Origin: Verrucomicrobiota bacterium
GTDB taxonomy: Bacteria > Verrucomicrobiota > Verrucomicrobiia > Opitutales > Opitutaceae
Direction of reading: 5' to 3'
NCBI GenBank assembly: GCA_023430825.1
Contig: JAEYYL010000414.1
Coordinates: forward strand, 1-14,442
DNA: 14,442 nt
A program made the position numbers and the translations under genes. Below, in pieces: positions 6,318 through 14,304 of the stretch. Position 1 is the first letter of the stretch. Each line of letters opens with the position of its first letter. Under the pieces are notes generated by a model that was not told the origin of the DNA, searched no databases, and was given only the letters and a program-made list of their open reading frames with translations.

Positions 6318-7532
6318 TCACGTCGTCGCGAACAACCGCTTCACGTTCGACAAGAACCCGCCCGCCCGCCGCGTCGGCGCGAGCCGTTCGTTCTGCGCGC
6401 TCACCCCGTAATAGAGCAGCCCGAGCGCCGTGTTGTAGCCCGGGTCGCGCAGGTTCTCCGTCACCCACGCCGGCGTCTCGCCGAGATGCGCCGGCACGCC
6501 GAAGACCTTCGCCGCCGCCTCCGCGATGCCGCCGAGTTTCGCCGTGCCGCCGGTCAACACCACGCCCGCCGCACAGGTCTCCGGCGAGAACGCATTGCCG
6601 AGCTTTTTCCGCACCACTTCCAACAGCTCCCAGGTGCGCGCCGCCGTGATCTGTTCGATCGCCAGCCGCGGAAATTGCCGGTCCCCGATCGCGAAATTGC
6701 CGTCGAGCCACACTTTCTCCTGCCGGTCGCGCGTCTGCACCGTCGCACGACCGAAACGCAGCTTCAGCTTCTCCGCCTGACCTTCCGTCAAACGCAGCCC
6801 AATGCTCAGGTCGTTCGTCAAATGCGTCCCGCCCACCGGCACCACGCCGGTCGTATGCGCCACCCCATCGCGATACAGTGCGAAATCCGTCGTGCCTGCG
6901 CCGATGTCGATCGCCAGCACGCCATGCTGCCGCTCCTCCGGCGTCGTGATCATGTGACCCGACGCCAGGCTTGAGAGCACCAGCTCGCGCACCTCCAGAT
7001 TAAACCCGCGGATCACGTGAATGTTGTCCGCCAACCGCTGCTCCTGCCCGTGCACCGTCCAGTAGCCGACTTCGAGCCGCTGCCCGACGAGATTCTCCGG
7101 CGACGTCGGCACGATGCGGCCATCCACGCGAAACGGCCGGCGGATGTGATGCACCACCATGCGGCCCGCGGGCAATTCCTTCGAGCGCGCCAGATCGCAC
7201 ACCGTCCGGATATCGTCGCGATCGATCATGTTGTCCGCTGCCTTCACGTTCACCGACGCCTCGTTGTAAAATCCTTCCAGGTGCCCGCCCGTCTGCGCGA
7301 GAAACGCCAGCTCGATCCGCTCGCCCGCGTCGCGCTCCGCGTGCTCCAGCGCGCTGTGCGTGCACTCGCTCGCCGCCTTGTAATCGACGACGTTGCCCTT
7401 GATCACGCCGCGCGACGAACATTCGCCATGTCCGATGATCGCCAGCTCGCGGCCGGTGTATTCGCCAACCAGGACGGAGATTTTCGAGGTGCCGATTTCG
7501 ACGGCGCCGATGAAGGTGGTGCGGGAGCTCAC
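6318..7532 (-). CDS. ftsA: Cell division protein FtsA (actin-like)
   Basis: FtsA is the actin-fold ATPase that ties FtsZ filaments to the inner membrane. The protein has 404 residues. The phosphate-1 loop is AVEIGTSK (10-17), the phosphate-2 loop is AIDIGAGTTDFALY (207-220), and the adenosine motif VVLTGGTAKLGG is near residue 316. The FtsA-specific 1C (SHS2) region lies between about 84 and 165. The C-terminus GGFLSNVKRLFATT (391-404) is a short amphipathic helix after a variable linker, as expected for the membrane-targeting sequence. The start is a GTG at 7532, which overlaps the ftsQ TGA as GTGA. This supports the start and coupling, as no Shine-Dalgarno is seen. About 420 residues is normal for the family. 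Confidence 0.96.
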   Translation of the reverse strand: MSSRTTFIGAVEIGTSKISVLVGEYTGRELAIIGHGECSSRGVIKGNVVDYKAASECTHSALEHAERDAGERIELAFLAQTGGHLEGFYNEASVNVKAADNMIDRDDIRTVCDLARSKELPAGRMVVHHIRRPFRVDGRIVPTSPENLVGQRLEVGYWTVHGQEQRLADNIHVIRGFNLEVRELVLSSLASGHMITTPEERQHGVLAIDIGAGTTDFALYRDGVAHTTGVVPVGGTHLTNDLSIGLRLTEGQAEKLKLRFGRATVQTRDRQEKVWLDGNFAIGDRQFPRLAIEQITAARTWELLEVVRKKLGNAFSPETCAAGVVLTGGTAKLGGIAEAAAKVFGVPAHLGETPAWVTENLRDPGYNTALGLLYYGVSAQNERLAPTRRAGGFLSNVKRLFATT

Positions 7533-8536
7533 AGTTTCGTGTTTCGCTGAAGGTTGTAGAAGGCGGGAATCGCCGGAGAACGTTTCAATTGCGCCGCCGT
7601 CGCCCGGCCACCCGCGGCGTTCGTCGCCGCCGGCGTCAGCGCCGGATCCTCGAACGACACCGGCACCTGCGCGCCGATCGCGAGATTAACTTCGCGGATC
7701 TTCTGGTCCGTCTTCGCCCGCGCCGCATCCAGCAGCGAATCGAGCCGCGCCAGCTGTCGGAAAAAATCCTCGTGCGTGCCGAACACGATGCGCGTCACCT
7801 CCTTCGCGCGAATCTCGATCTCGCCGTCCGACTCGAGCCGCGCCAGCGACACCACCTCCCACGTGCGATAAAGATGCTCCGCCTCCAGCTTCGCTTTCGC
7901 CAGCAGATCCGCGGCCTTCTCCATGCCCAGAATCGGCAAAAACGCCTCGTCCTTCCGCGCCAGCTTCACGCCGTCGAGCCACGGCAGCGTGCCGATCATC
8001 TCCGGATCGAAGCCATGCCCTTCGAACACCGTGCCTTCCCGCGCCACCAGCAACGCCTGCGGCCGTGCGTCCCCCACCTGCGCCATCACCCGCGCCACCG
8101 GCGAATGCTCCGACACGCTCACGGTCAGCGTCGCCGGAAAATTCCGCGTCAACGTCGCCGCGCGCACCTGCGGCGTCGCCAGCACCCGCTCCCGCAACGC
8201 ATAAAGATCGAGCTGCATCAGCGTCGCGCCTTTCGGCAGCGCCAGCGTGCGCACCAGCCAGGTCTTCTCCAGCACACCGTCCGTGATCAACTCCACTTCC
8301 TTCACCGGCACCGACTCCGCCTTGCCCGCCAGCAGATTCGGATTCCCCCGCAACACCGCCGCGATCTCGAAGCCTCCCCAACCGATCGCGCCCACCAACG
8401 CCACCGCGAGCGCCGTCTTCGTCGCACTCCACCACACGCGCCGCCGGCCTTCCGTCGACATCGCGCGCGCGTTCACCTGCTGGGGAATTTCTCTCCAACT
8501 GCGCGCAGGCGGGGCGTTGATCTCGCTTCGGTTCAC
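7529..8536 (-). CDS. ftsQ: Cell division protein FtsQ (POTRA-domain membrane protein)
   Basis: FtsQ is the bitopic scaffold of the FtsQBL divisome complex. The protein has 335 residues with a short basic cytoplasmic N-terminus and one transmembrane helix at about 37-61 (KTALAVALVGAIGWGGFEIA). A POTRA-like region follows at about 78-150, with LVRTLALPKGATLMQLDL and VRAATLTRNFPATLTVSVSE matching the usual beta strands. The rest of the periplasmic part is divergent, as is normal for this poorly conserved family, so identification rests on topology, the POTRA pattern and position between ddl and ftsA. The start is a GTG at 8536 forming a GTGA overlap with the ddl stop. An ATG at 8461 would also keep the transmembrane helix. 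The C-terminal 40 residues are Ala/Pro-rich. Confidence 0.9.
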   Translation of the reverse strand: MNRSEINAPPARSWREIPQQVNARAMSTEGRRRVWWSATKTALAVALVGAIGWGGFEIAAVLRGNPNLLAGKAESVPVKEVELITDGVLEKTWLVRTLALPKGATLMQLDLYALRERVLATPQVRAATLTRNFPATLTVSVSEHSPVARVMAQVGDARPQALLVAREGTVFEGHGFDPEMIGTLPWLDGVKLARKDEAFLPILGMEKAADLLAKAKLEAEHLYRTWEVVSLARLESDGEIEIRAKEVTRIVFGTHEDFFRQLARLDSLLDAARAKTDQKIREVNLAIGAQVPVSFEDPALTPAATNAAGGRATAAQLKRSPAIPAFYNLQRNTKL

Positions 8537-9471
8537 GTCGATTGCTGGGCCGCTTTCGCCGCTCGGAAACGCTGCAGCGCGGGTGCGACCATGTCCCTGA
8601 CCAGTCCCGTGAAATCCAGCCCCTCGCAGCGAGCGCTCATCGGCAGCAGGCTCGTTTCCTTCATGCCGGGGAGCGTGTTTATTTCCAGCAAATAAAACTC
8701 CTCTTTCTCCCCGATCATGAAATCGACGCGCGCGTAATCCCGACACCCGCACGCCGCGAACGCCGCCGCCGCCGCCGCCCGGATCGCCACCGTCAACTCC
8801 GCCGACAACGGCGCCGGCGCCAGATACTCCGTCAGCCCTTTCGTGTATTTGCTCGCGTAGTCGTAGATGCCCGACTTCGGCCGGATCTCCACGATGCCCA
8901 TCGGGCGTCCGAGCATCACGCCTACCGCCAGCTCGCGTCCGAAAATCCGCTGCTCGATCAGCCAGTTTCCGCTCGCGATCGTCGCGAGCGCTTCGTCCAG
9001 CTCCGCGCGCGAACCGACGATCCGCAGCCCCACGCTGCTGCCTTGGTCGTTCGGCTTCACCACCACCTGATCGCCCAGCGCCGCGATCACTTCGTCCGCC
9101 GACGGTTTCTTCTCCGCCGCGAAGGTCAGCCCCGGAATCGTTTTGATCCCGCGCGCCGCCACCGCCTCCTTCGTCCGCGTCTTGTCCATCGTCAGCTCGC
9201 TGCTCGCCGCATCGCAGCCGGCATACTGAATCCCCGCCGCATCGAGCAGCCGCTGCATCCCGCCGTCCTCGCCGAACGTCCCGTGCAACGTCGAAAACAC
9301 CACGTGCTTCCGCGCGTTCAACCCCAACGGCACGCCATCCGCGTCGATCCGCATCAACCGCGTCGGATGACTCCGCGCGAGCGCCTGCGCGCACGCCAGC
9401 CCCGAGCCGAGCGACACCTCCCGCTCCGCCGAAGTCCCGCCGCAGAGAACCACAATCACCGGTGAACTCAT
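8533..9471 (-). CDS. ddl: D-alanine--D-alanine ligase
   Basis: This cytoplasmic ATP-grasp ligase joins two D-alanines for the peptidoglycan stem peptide. The protein has 312 residues. CGGTSAEREVSLGSG (10-24) is the N-terminal substrate motif. The region also shows ELTMDKTRTKEA (about 92-103), the ATP-binding KPNDQGSSVGL (about 138-148), the omega-loop motif YDYASKYTKG, and the metal-binding LLEINTLPGMKETSLLP near the C-terminus. The tyrosine-containing omega loop (YDY...KY) is the D-Ala-D-Ala type rather than the D-lactate ligase type of resistance operons. The ATG at 9471 has no good Shine-Dalgarno. The gene follows murB after 50 bases and overlaps ftsQ by 4. Length is normal for DdlB. Confidence 0.96.
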   Translation of the reverse strand: MSSPVIVVLCGGTSAEREVSLGSGLACAQALARSHPTRLMRIDADGVPLGLNARKHVVFSTLHGTFGEDGGMQRLLDAAGIQYAGCDAASSELTMDKTRTKEAVAARGIKTIPGLTFAAEKKPSADEVIAALGDQVVVKPNDQGSSVGLRIVGSRAELDEALATIASGNWLIEQRIFGRELAVGVMLGRPMGIVEIRPKSGIYDYASKYTKGLTEYLAPAPLSAELTVAIRAAAAAAFAACGCRDYARVDFMIGEKEEFYLLEINTLPGMKETSLLPMSARCEGLDFTGLVRDMVAPALQRFRAAKAAQQST

Positions 9472-9521
9472 AAAATGATCAGTTTTTCGATTCTAGATGC
9501 CCGATTTCACGATCCCCCGAT

Positions 9522-11864
9522 TCACAACACGTCCCTCCACTCCCGCCCATACAACAACACCTCGGGCTCCAACTCGACGCCTTTCACCTCCCGCACCCGC
9601 GCGCGGACGCGTCTCACCAATTCCAATACATCCGCACCGCTCGCCTTCCCCCGGTTCACGATGAAATTCGCGTGCACCGTCGACACCTCCGCGTCGCCCA
9701 CCCGTTCCCCCTTCAACCCGCTTTCGTCGATCAGCCGCCCCGCCGAGGTCCCCGGCGGATTCTTGAAAATACAGCCCGCGCTCGGTTCGCGCGGCTGCGT
9801 CTCCTGCCGCTTCCGCCGGTAAACGTCGATCTGCCGGCTCACGGCGTCCGCGTCCGTCTGCGCCGCCGGCCGCAACAACGCCCCCAGCGCGATCGCCTCG
9901 TGCAACTCCGCGCAATGCCGATACGCCACATGCATCGCCGCCCGCTCGAGCGTCTTCACCTCGCCGGCGAGCGTCACGATCTGCACCGCTTCGACGACGT
10001 CGAACATCCATCCCCCCATCGCCCCCGCGTTCATCCGCAACGCCCCGCCGACGCTGCCCGGAATTCCTTCGAGAAACTCGAAGCCCGTCAGCCCCGCCTT
10101 CGCCGCCAGCCCGCACAAATTCTTCAACCGCAGCCCCGCGCCCGCCCACACGCGCCCGTTCTCCCGCGGCTCGAACGCCGCCCAGGCGTGATTAGCCAGC
10201 GAGATCACCAGCCCGTCCACCCCTTCGTCCGGCACCACCAGGTTCGAACCGCGCCCCAACGAAAAAACCTTCACTCCACCCGCCGCCGCCTCGCGCAACA
10301 GCGTCTGCAGATCCGCCACGTTCGCCGGCTCCGCATACACGCGCGCCGCCCCGCCCACGCGCAGCGTCGTCTTCGTCCCCAATGGCTCCTCGCGCTGCAG
10401 CTTCGTTTCCTGCGCCAGCTTCGGCCGCACCGCGTCAGCCCACGCGTCCCACCGTTTGTCCGCCCCCGCCGCCGCCCGCCGGCCCTCCACCCACGCCCGC
10501 GCCTTGCGATCGATATCGCCCGCCCCCACGAACGCCACCAGATCCCCCGCGCGCACTTCGCGCGTCAGCACCCGCCGCCACGCCGCGTCGTCCGCCGGAA
10601 AATAACTCACCGCCCCCGCCGCTGCGCCGCGCTTCAACTCCGCATAAACATCCGCCGTCGTGCCGCCCGCCACCGGCGCCTCGCCCGCCGGATAAACGTC
10701 GAGCAGGTGCACGCGGTCCGCCGTCGCCAGCGCCGCCGCAAACTCCGCCTTGAACTGCGCCGTCCGGCTGAACCGATGCGGCTGAAACACCACGATCAAC
10801 CGCCCCTCGCCGCTCACCCGCCGCCGCAAGCTCCCCAGCAGCGCACGGATCTCCGCCGGATGATGCGCATAATCCTCGATCGCCGTCACGCCCCCGTCCG
10901 CGTCGAGCACCGCCTGACGCCGTCGCACGCCGGCAAACTCCGCCAGCAACCGCGGCGCGACCTCCGCGCCCATCAGCTGCGCCGCCGCCAAAGCCGCCGT
11001 CGCATTGCTCGCATTGAACTCGCCCGCCGTGCGCACCACCGCCTGACCGATCGTGAACTGTCCGTTCAACGTCAGCGTCATCCGCTCCGCGCCTTCGCTC
11101 TCGATCGCTCCGCGAAAATCACCCGTCCGCCCGAACGTCGCCACCCGCGCCGGCGTGTCGTGCGCCTCACCGCTCGCCGCCACCAGCCGCCCGCTCAACG
11201 CGCACGCATCGCTCACCAGCACCGTCCCTCGCGTCCGCGCAAACAGATCCGCAAACGCCCGCTCGATGTCCTCCCGCTTCCGATACTGGTCCGGATGATC
11301 CCAATCGAGATTCACGCACACCGTGAGCTCCGGCGAAAACCGCTCGATCGTCCCGTCGCTCTCGTCGACCTCCGCCACGACCCACTCGTTCGTCCCCGCC
11401 CACCCCGGCGCCGTCTCGTCCGCAAACAACCCACCCAGCACGTAACCCGCCGGAAAATTCGCCCGCCGCAGCGCCGCGATCAGCATCGCCGTCGTCGTCG
11501 TCTTGCCATGCGAACCGCACACCGCGACCAGTTTCCTGTCGCGCACAACCTCCGCCAGCATCTCGCCGCGCCGCACCAGCGGAATTCCCCGCGCCACCGC
11601 GGCGATGCGCACCGGATGCGTCTTGGCGATCGCCGACGAATACACCACGAGCTCGGCGCCTTCCGGCATCGCCGTCACCTTCACGCCTTCACGCGCCAGC
11701 AACGCCCGCACCTCCTCCGTCATCGCATCGTCCTCGCCCGTCACCGCGAAGCCGAGCTGCGCCAGATAAATCGCCAGCGGCGCCACGCCCATCCCGCCCG
11801 CACCCACACAATGGATCCGCGTGATCTCGCGGCCAAACACCTTGGGCAAAGCCGCCGCGCTCAT
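9522..11864 (-). CDS. murC-murB: Fused MurC-MurB: UDP-MurNAc--L-alanine ligase and UDP-enolpyruvoyl-GlcNAc reductase
   Basis: One uninterrupted 780-residue frame carries two enzymes of UDP-MurNAc-peptide synthesis. Residues about 10-465 are MurC, which adds L-alanine: GAGGMG (21-26), the ATP loop GSHGKTTTTAML (117-128), EVDESDGT (165-172), DYAHHPAEI (331-339), QPHRFSRT (361-368) and DVYPAGE (389-395). A linker of about 25 residues leads to MurB (about 490-780), the FAD enzyme that makes UDP-MurNAc. It shows RVGGAARVYAEP (502-513), GRGSNLVV (537-544), GIPGSVGGALRMNAGAMGG (600-618), SAGCIFKNP (695-703) and HANFIVNRG (731-739). The catalytic serine of MurB is cysteine (C698). The layout is the type II MurB without the E. 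coli loop. The ATG at 11864 overlaps the murG stop as ATGA. The MurB half supplies the product that the MurC half uses, so fusion may help channel substrate; that is inference. Confidence 0.96.
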   Translation of the reverse strand: MSAAALPKVFGREITRIHCVGAGGMGVAPLAIYLAQLGFAVTGEDDAMTEEVRALLAREGVKVTAMPEGAELVVYSSAIAKTHPVRIAAVARGIPLVRRGEMLAEVVRDRKLVAVCGSHGKTTTTAMLIAALRRANFPAGYVLGGLFADETAPGWAGTNEWVVAEVDESDGTIERFSPELTVCVNLDWDHPDQYRKREDIERAFADLFARTRGTVLVSDACALSGRLVAASGEAHDTPARVATFGRTGDFRGAIESEGAERMTLTLNGQFTIGQAVVRTAGEFNASNATAALAAAQLMGAEVAPRLLAEFAGVRRRQAVLDADGGVTAIEDYAHHPAEIRALLGSLRRRVSGEGRLIVVFQPHRFSRTAQFKAEFAAALATADRVHLLDVYPAGEAPVAGGTTADVYAELKRGAAAGAVSYFPADDAAWRRVLTREVRAGDLVAFVGAGDIDRKARAWVEGRRAAAGADKRWDAWADAVRPKLAQETKLQREEPLGTKTTLRVGGAARVYAEPANVADLQTLLREAAAGGVKVFSLGRGSNLVVPDEGVDGLVISLANHAWAAFEPRENGRVWAGAGLRLKNLCGLAAKAGLTGFEFLEGIPGSVGGALRMNAGAMGGWMFDVVEAVQIVTLAGEVKTLERAAMHVAYRHCAELHEAIALGALLRPAAQTDADAVSRQIDVYRRKRQETQPREPSAGCIFKNPPGTSAGRLIDESGLKGERVGDAEVSTVHANFIVNRGKASGADVLELVRRVRARVREVKGVELEPEVLLYGREWRDVL

Positions 11865-12970
11865 CGCGTCGCGCCCTCCGTCCGCCCCGCCGCGATCTCC
11901 TCCAGATCGCCCAGCATGAAATCGAGCGAGTTCGCGCGATCCATCCGTTGCAGATTCGCTCGAAACGTCCGCAGCGTCGCGTCGTTGGAAATCGTGTCCA
12001 GCACCGCCGCGCGCAGCCCCGCCATCGCCGACTGGTCCACCGTGATGCCGCCGCCCTGCTGCTCGAAATACGCCGCGTTCGCCCGCTGATGATCGTCCGC
12101 CGCGTGCGGAAATGGCACCAGCACCGCCGGCGTCTCGCACCGGATCAACTCCGCGATCGTCCCCGCCCCCGCGCGCGACACCACCAGATCCGCCGCGCAC
12201 AGCAGCTCCGCCACCCGGTCGCAAAACATCAGGAAATACGCCCGCACCGGCGCACCCGCCCTCGTCTGCAGCTCGATCACGCCGTCGCGCCCTTTGTCCA
12301 AGCCCGTGATGCAGCACAGCTGCACACCTTCCGCGGCGAAGGCCTTGAACTCGTTGCGCGCCCACTCGTTCAACACGGTCGCGCCCTGGCTCCCGCCGAA
12401 GACCACCAGCAGCCGCTGATGCGGATCGACGTTGATCGCCGCCCGCGCCTGCTCCTGCGTAATCCGCGCGATCTCCTTCCGCACCGGCAATCCCACATGC
12501 CGGATCACCGCCGCACTCACGCTCTCGAGCCGCACGCCCGGCGGCAGGTAAACGCGCCGCGCGAACCGCCCCAGCGTCCGAATCGCCCGCCCCGGCACGC
12601 GGTTCGCCTCGTGCAACGCCACCGGCAGACCCGCCGACCGCGCCGCCAGCACGATCCCCGCCGAGGTGAACCCGCCGAACCCCACCACCGCGTCCGGGCG
12701 AAACTCCCGCACCAGCCGCCGGCAGAACAGCCAGCCCCGCGACTGCGTCACCGCGAATCGCATCAGCTTGACCGGACTCAACGAAAACCCCGTCCCCGGC
12801 ACCCGCACGAATTCAAGTTTTGGATACTTCTCGATCAGCCGCGCATCGACCTTCTTCTGGCTGATCAGCAACCGCACCGCATGCCCGCGCTCGATCAGCC
12901 CTTCCGCCAGCGCGATCCCCGGCGACAGATGCCCGCCCGTCCCACCACACGAAATGAGAAAGCGGCTCAT
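11861..12970 (-). CDS. murG: MurG, lipid II-forming N-acetylglucosaminyltransferase
   Basis: MurG is the GT28-family peripheral membrane enzyme that adds GlcNAc from UDP-GlcNAc to lipid I on the inner face of the membrane. The protein has 369 residues. The glycine loop GGTGGH is at 9-14, HEANRVPG (the family's HEQN..PG, with A for Q) at 120-127, the C-domain loop GGSQGA at 192-197, the nucleotide-sugar motif SRAGAGTIAE at 265-274, and HQRANA at 294-299. The ATG at 12970 is fixed by a GGAGG 7 bases upstream and by the fold starting right after it. The open frame extends another 24 codons upstream, but only through repeat DNA. It is separated from ftsW by 130 bases, mostly repeat, and overlaps murC by 4 bases. 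Confidence 0.96.
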   Translation of the reverse strand: MSRFLISCGGTGGHLSPGIALAEGLIERGHAVRLLISQKKVDARLIEKYPKLEFVRVPGTGFSLSPVKLMRFAVTQSRGWLFCRRLVREFRPDAVVGFGGFTSAGIVLAARSAGLPVALHEANRVPGRAIRTLGRFARRVYLPPGVRLESVSAAVIRHVGLPVRKEIARITQEQARAAINVDPHQRLLVVFGGSQGATVLNEWARNEFKAFAAEGVQLCCITGLDKGRDGVIELQTRAGAPVRAYFLMFCDRVAELLCAADLVVSRAGAGTIAELIRCETPAVLVPFPHAADDHQRANAAYFEQQGGGITVDQSAMAGLRAAVLDTISNDATLRTFRANLQRMDRANSLDFMLGDLEEIAAGRTEGATR

Positions 12971-12977
12971 GCGGTCG

Positions 12978-12982
12978 CCTCC
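12978..12982 (-). promoter_or_regulatory. Consensus Shine-Dalgarno GGAGG of murG
   Basis: On the minus strand GGAGG stands 7 bases before the ATG at 12970. It is the only perfect ribosome-binding site seen in front of a dcw gene in this window; the others mostly rely on overlapping start and stop codons. It decides the murG start, and it makes sense where a repeat separates murG from ftsW and coupling is not possible. Confidence 0.85.
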
Positions 12983-12987
12983 GGCGA

Positions 12988-13090
12988 AAGCTCCAAGCAC
13001 CAACCTCCAACCTCCAATGAAACACCCAACCCCAGACCCCAATTGAAGTTTGTAGCTTCACTGGAGCTTGGTGCTTGGTGCTTGGTGCTT
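12988..13090. repeat. Palindromic intergenic repeat, family A copy 2, between ftsW and murG
   Basis: The left arm (about 12988-13017) begins aagctccaagcaccaacctc. The right arm (about 13062-13090) contains three tandem units close to ttggtgc and pairs imperfectly with the left arm. The middle shares tgaaacacc and attgaagttt...agcttcactgg with copy 1 at 1403-1540, but lacks about 30 bases present there. The element ends 10 bases before the ftsW stop codon and starts 17 bases upstream of the murG ATG, so it occupies most of that gap. It is transcribed with the cluster if there is no internal promoter. Confidence 0.85.
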
Positions 13091-13100
13091 TTGAAAGCGT

Positions 13101-14234
13101 TCACGCAAGCACCTCCTCCATCGTCCGCCCCCGCCCGCCCGCGAGCTTCGCCCGGCCCCAGGTCCGCTGCGTGTTCAAAATGATGCCCAGCAGCAGGCCC
13201 ATCAGCAGCAGATTCGACAGCCCCGCGCTGATGAACGGCAGCGACATGCCTTTCGTCGGGAACACCCCCGTCACCACGCCGAGATTCACGATCGACTGCA
13301 GGCAGATCAGCAGCAGGCAGCCCGCCACCAGCAGGAACTGAAACAGATTCGGCGCCCGCCGCAGATGGATCAGCCCGGCCACGAAGATGGTCAGGAACAA
13401 CAGCACCACCCCGAGGGTGAACGGCAGCCCGAGTTCCTCGCCGACCACCGAAAAAATGAAGTCCGTGTGCGCCTCCGGCAGATAATTCAGCTGCTGCCGC
13501 CCCTGCCCGAGCCCCGCGCCCTCCACGCCCCCCGCCGCAAACGCCGCGAGCCCCTGCCGCAGGTGATACGATTTCTCCTCGCTCAGAAATTCCATCATCC
13601 GCCGCAGCCGGTTCGGATTGTTCATCACCGCCACCGCGAACAACCCCGCCGCCCCCGCCACCGTCGGCACGATGTAACGCCACTTCGCGCCGGCGAGAAA
13701 CAACAGCACCAGCCCCACCACCAGGATCAGCGCCGCCGTGCCGAAATCCGGCTCCAGAATGATCAGCCCCGCAAATCCGCCCACCAGCCCGAGCGGAAAC
13801 AGAAAACCCCGCTTGAACTCGCCGATCCGCGTCTGGTTCAACGCCAGATAATGCGCGAGACAGAACACCATGCCGAGCTTCGCGAATTCCGACACCTGCA
13901 ACCGCATCGATCCGATGCCCAGCCAACGCCGGCTGCCTTTCACCTCGATCCCGATGCCCGGAATCAACACCAGCGCCAGCGCCACCGCCACCGCCCCCCC
14001 GAGCCACCACGCATGCTCGCGCAGATAATCGAGATTGATCCGGCTCGTCACGAAACACAGCACCGCCGCCGCCGCCACCCCGATCAACTGCTTGTTCAGG
14101 TAGTAATACGGCCCCTGCTTAAACGACGCACTCGCGCTGAACAGGATCGTCAGCCCGAGGAACGTCAGTCCCAGCGCGCAGACGATGATGATCGCCGCCG
14201 GGTTCAGCGCGAACCGCGACCTCGCCGTATCCAT
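13101..14234 (-). CDS. ftsW: FtsW, SEDS-family septal peptidoglycan glycosyltransferase
   Basis: FtsW is the polytopic membrane enzyme that polymerises lipid II at the septum together with FtsI. The protein has 377 residues with about ten hydrophobic segments. SEDS motifs are SRRWLGIGSMRLQVSEFAKL (101-120), EPDFGTA (161-167), and PEAHTDFIFSVVGEELG (253-269), with the predicted catalytic aspartate at D258, then FPTKGMSLPFISAGLSN (325-341). In the last motif SAGLSN replaces the usual SYGGSS/N. The chosen start is the ATG at 14234. A GTG at 14255 would add seven residues, and neither has a clear Shine-Dalgarno. Its position between an upstream envelope gene and murG favours FtsW over RodA. The C-terminal tail is short and basic. 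Confidence 0.94.
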   Translation of the reverse strand: MDTARSRFALNPAAIIIVCALGLTFLGLTILFSASASFKQGPYYYLNKQLIGVAAAAVLCFVTSRINLDYLREHAWWLGGAVAVALALVLIPGIGIEVKGSRRWLGIGSMRLQVSEFAKLGMVFCLAHYLALNQTRIGEFKRGFLFPLGLVGGFAGLIILEPDFGTAALILVVGLVLLFLAGAKWRYIVPTVAGAAGLFAVAVMNNPNRLRRMMEFLSEEKSYHLRQGLAAFAAGGVEGAGLGQGRQQLNYLPEAHTDFIFSVVGEELGLPFTLGVVLLFLTIFVAGLIHLRRAPNLFQFLLVAGCLLLICLQSIVNLGVVTGVFPTKGMSLPFISAGLSNLLLMGLLLGIILNTQRTWGRAKLAGGRGRTMEEVLA

Positions 14235-14304
14235 GGTTTGATGACGGGGCTTCACCGCCGATTCGATCGGACGCCGGATCGCGCCGCTGCGTTCGCTCCG
14301 TCGT

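Noticed and set aside
4741..6411. Plus-strand open frame of 556 codons opposite ftsZ
   Set aside because: Arg/His-rich antisense shadow of ftsZ, running through both flanking repeats without motifs.
7490..7505. Glutamate in the FtsA phosphate-1 motif (VEIGTSK) as a lost catalytic residue
   Set aside because: E. coli FtsA also has GLEIGTAK at this place, so glutamate is normal for FtsA.
8750..8790. CCG/GCC triplet runs (also near 4960-4985 and 1386-1403) as microsatellites or regulatory repeats
   Set aside because: Those inside genes encode alanine runs (in Ddl and the FtsZ linker) and fit the codon bias; only the 1386-1403 palindrome is intergenic and it is noted with repeat A.
9672..12089. 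Plus-strand open frame of 805 codons opposite murC-murB and murG
   Set aside because: Its translation is rich in Arg, His and Pro with no domain motifs, typical of the antisense of GC-rich genes. The minus strand carries complete MurC, MurB and MurG motif sets.
12971..13042. N-terminal extension of MurG by 24 codons
   Set aside because: The extra codons translate the family A repeat, and the GGAGG at 12978-12982 clearly serves the ATG at 12970.
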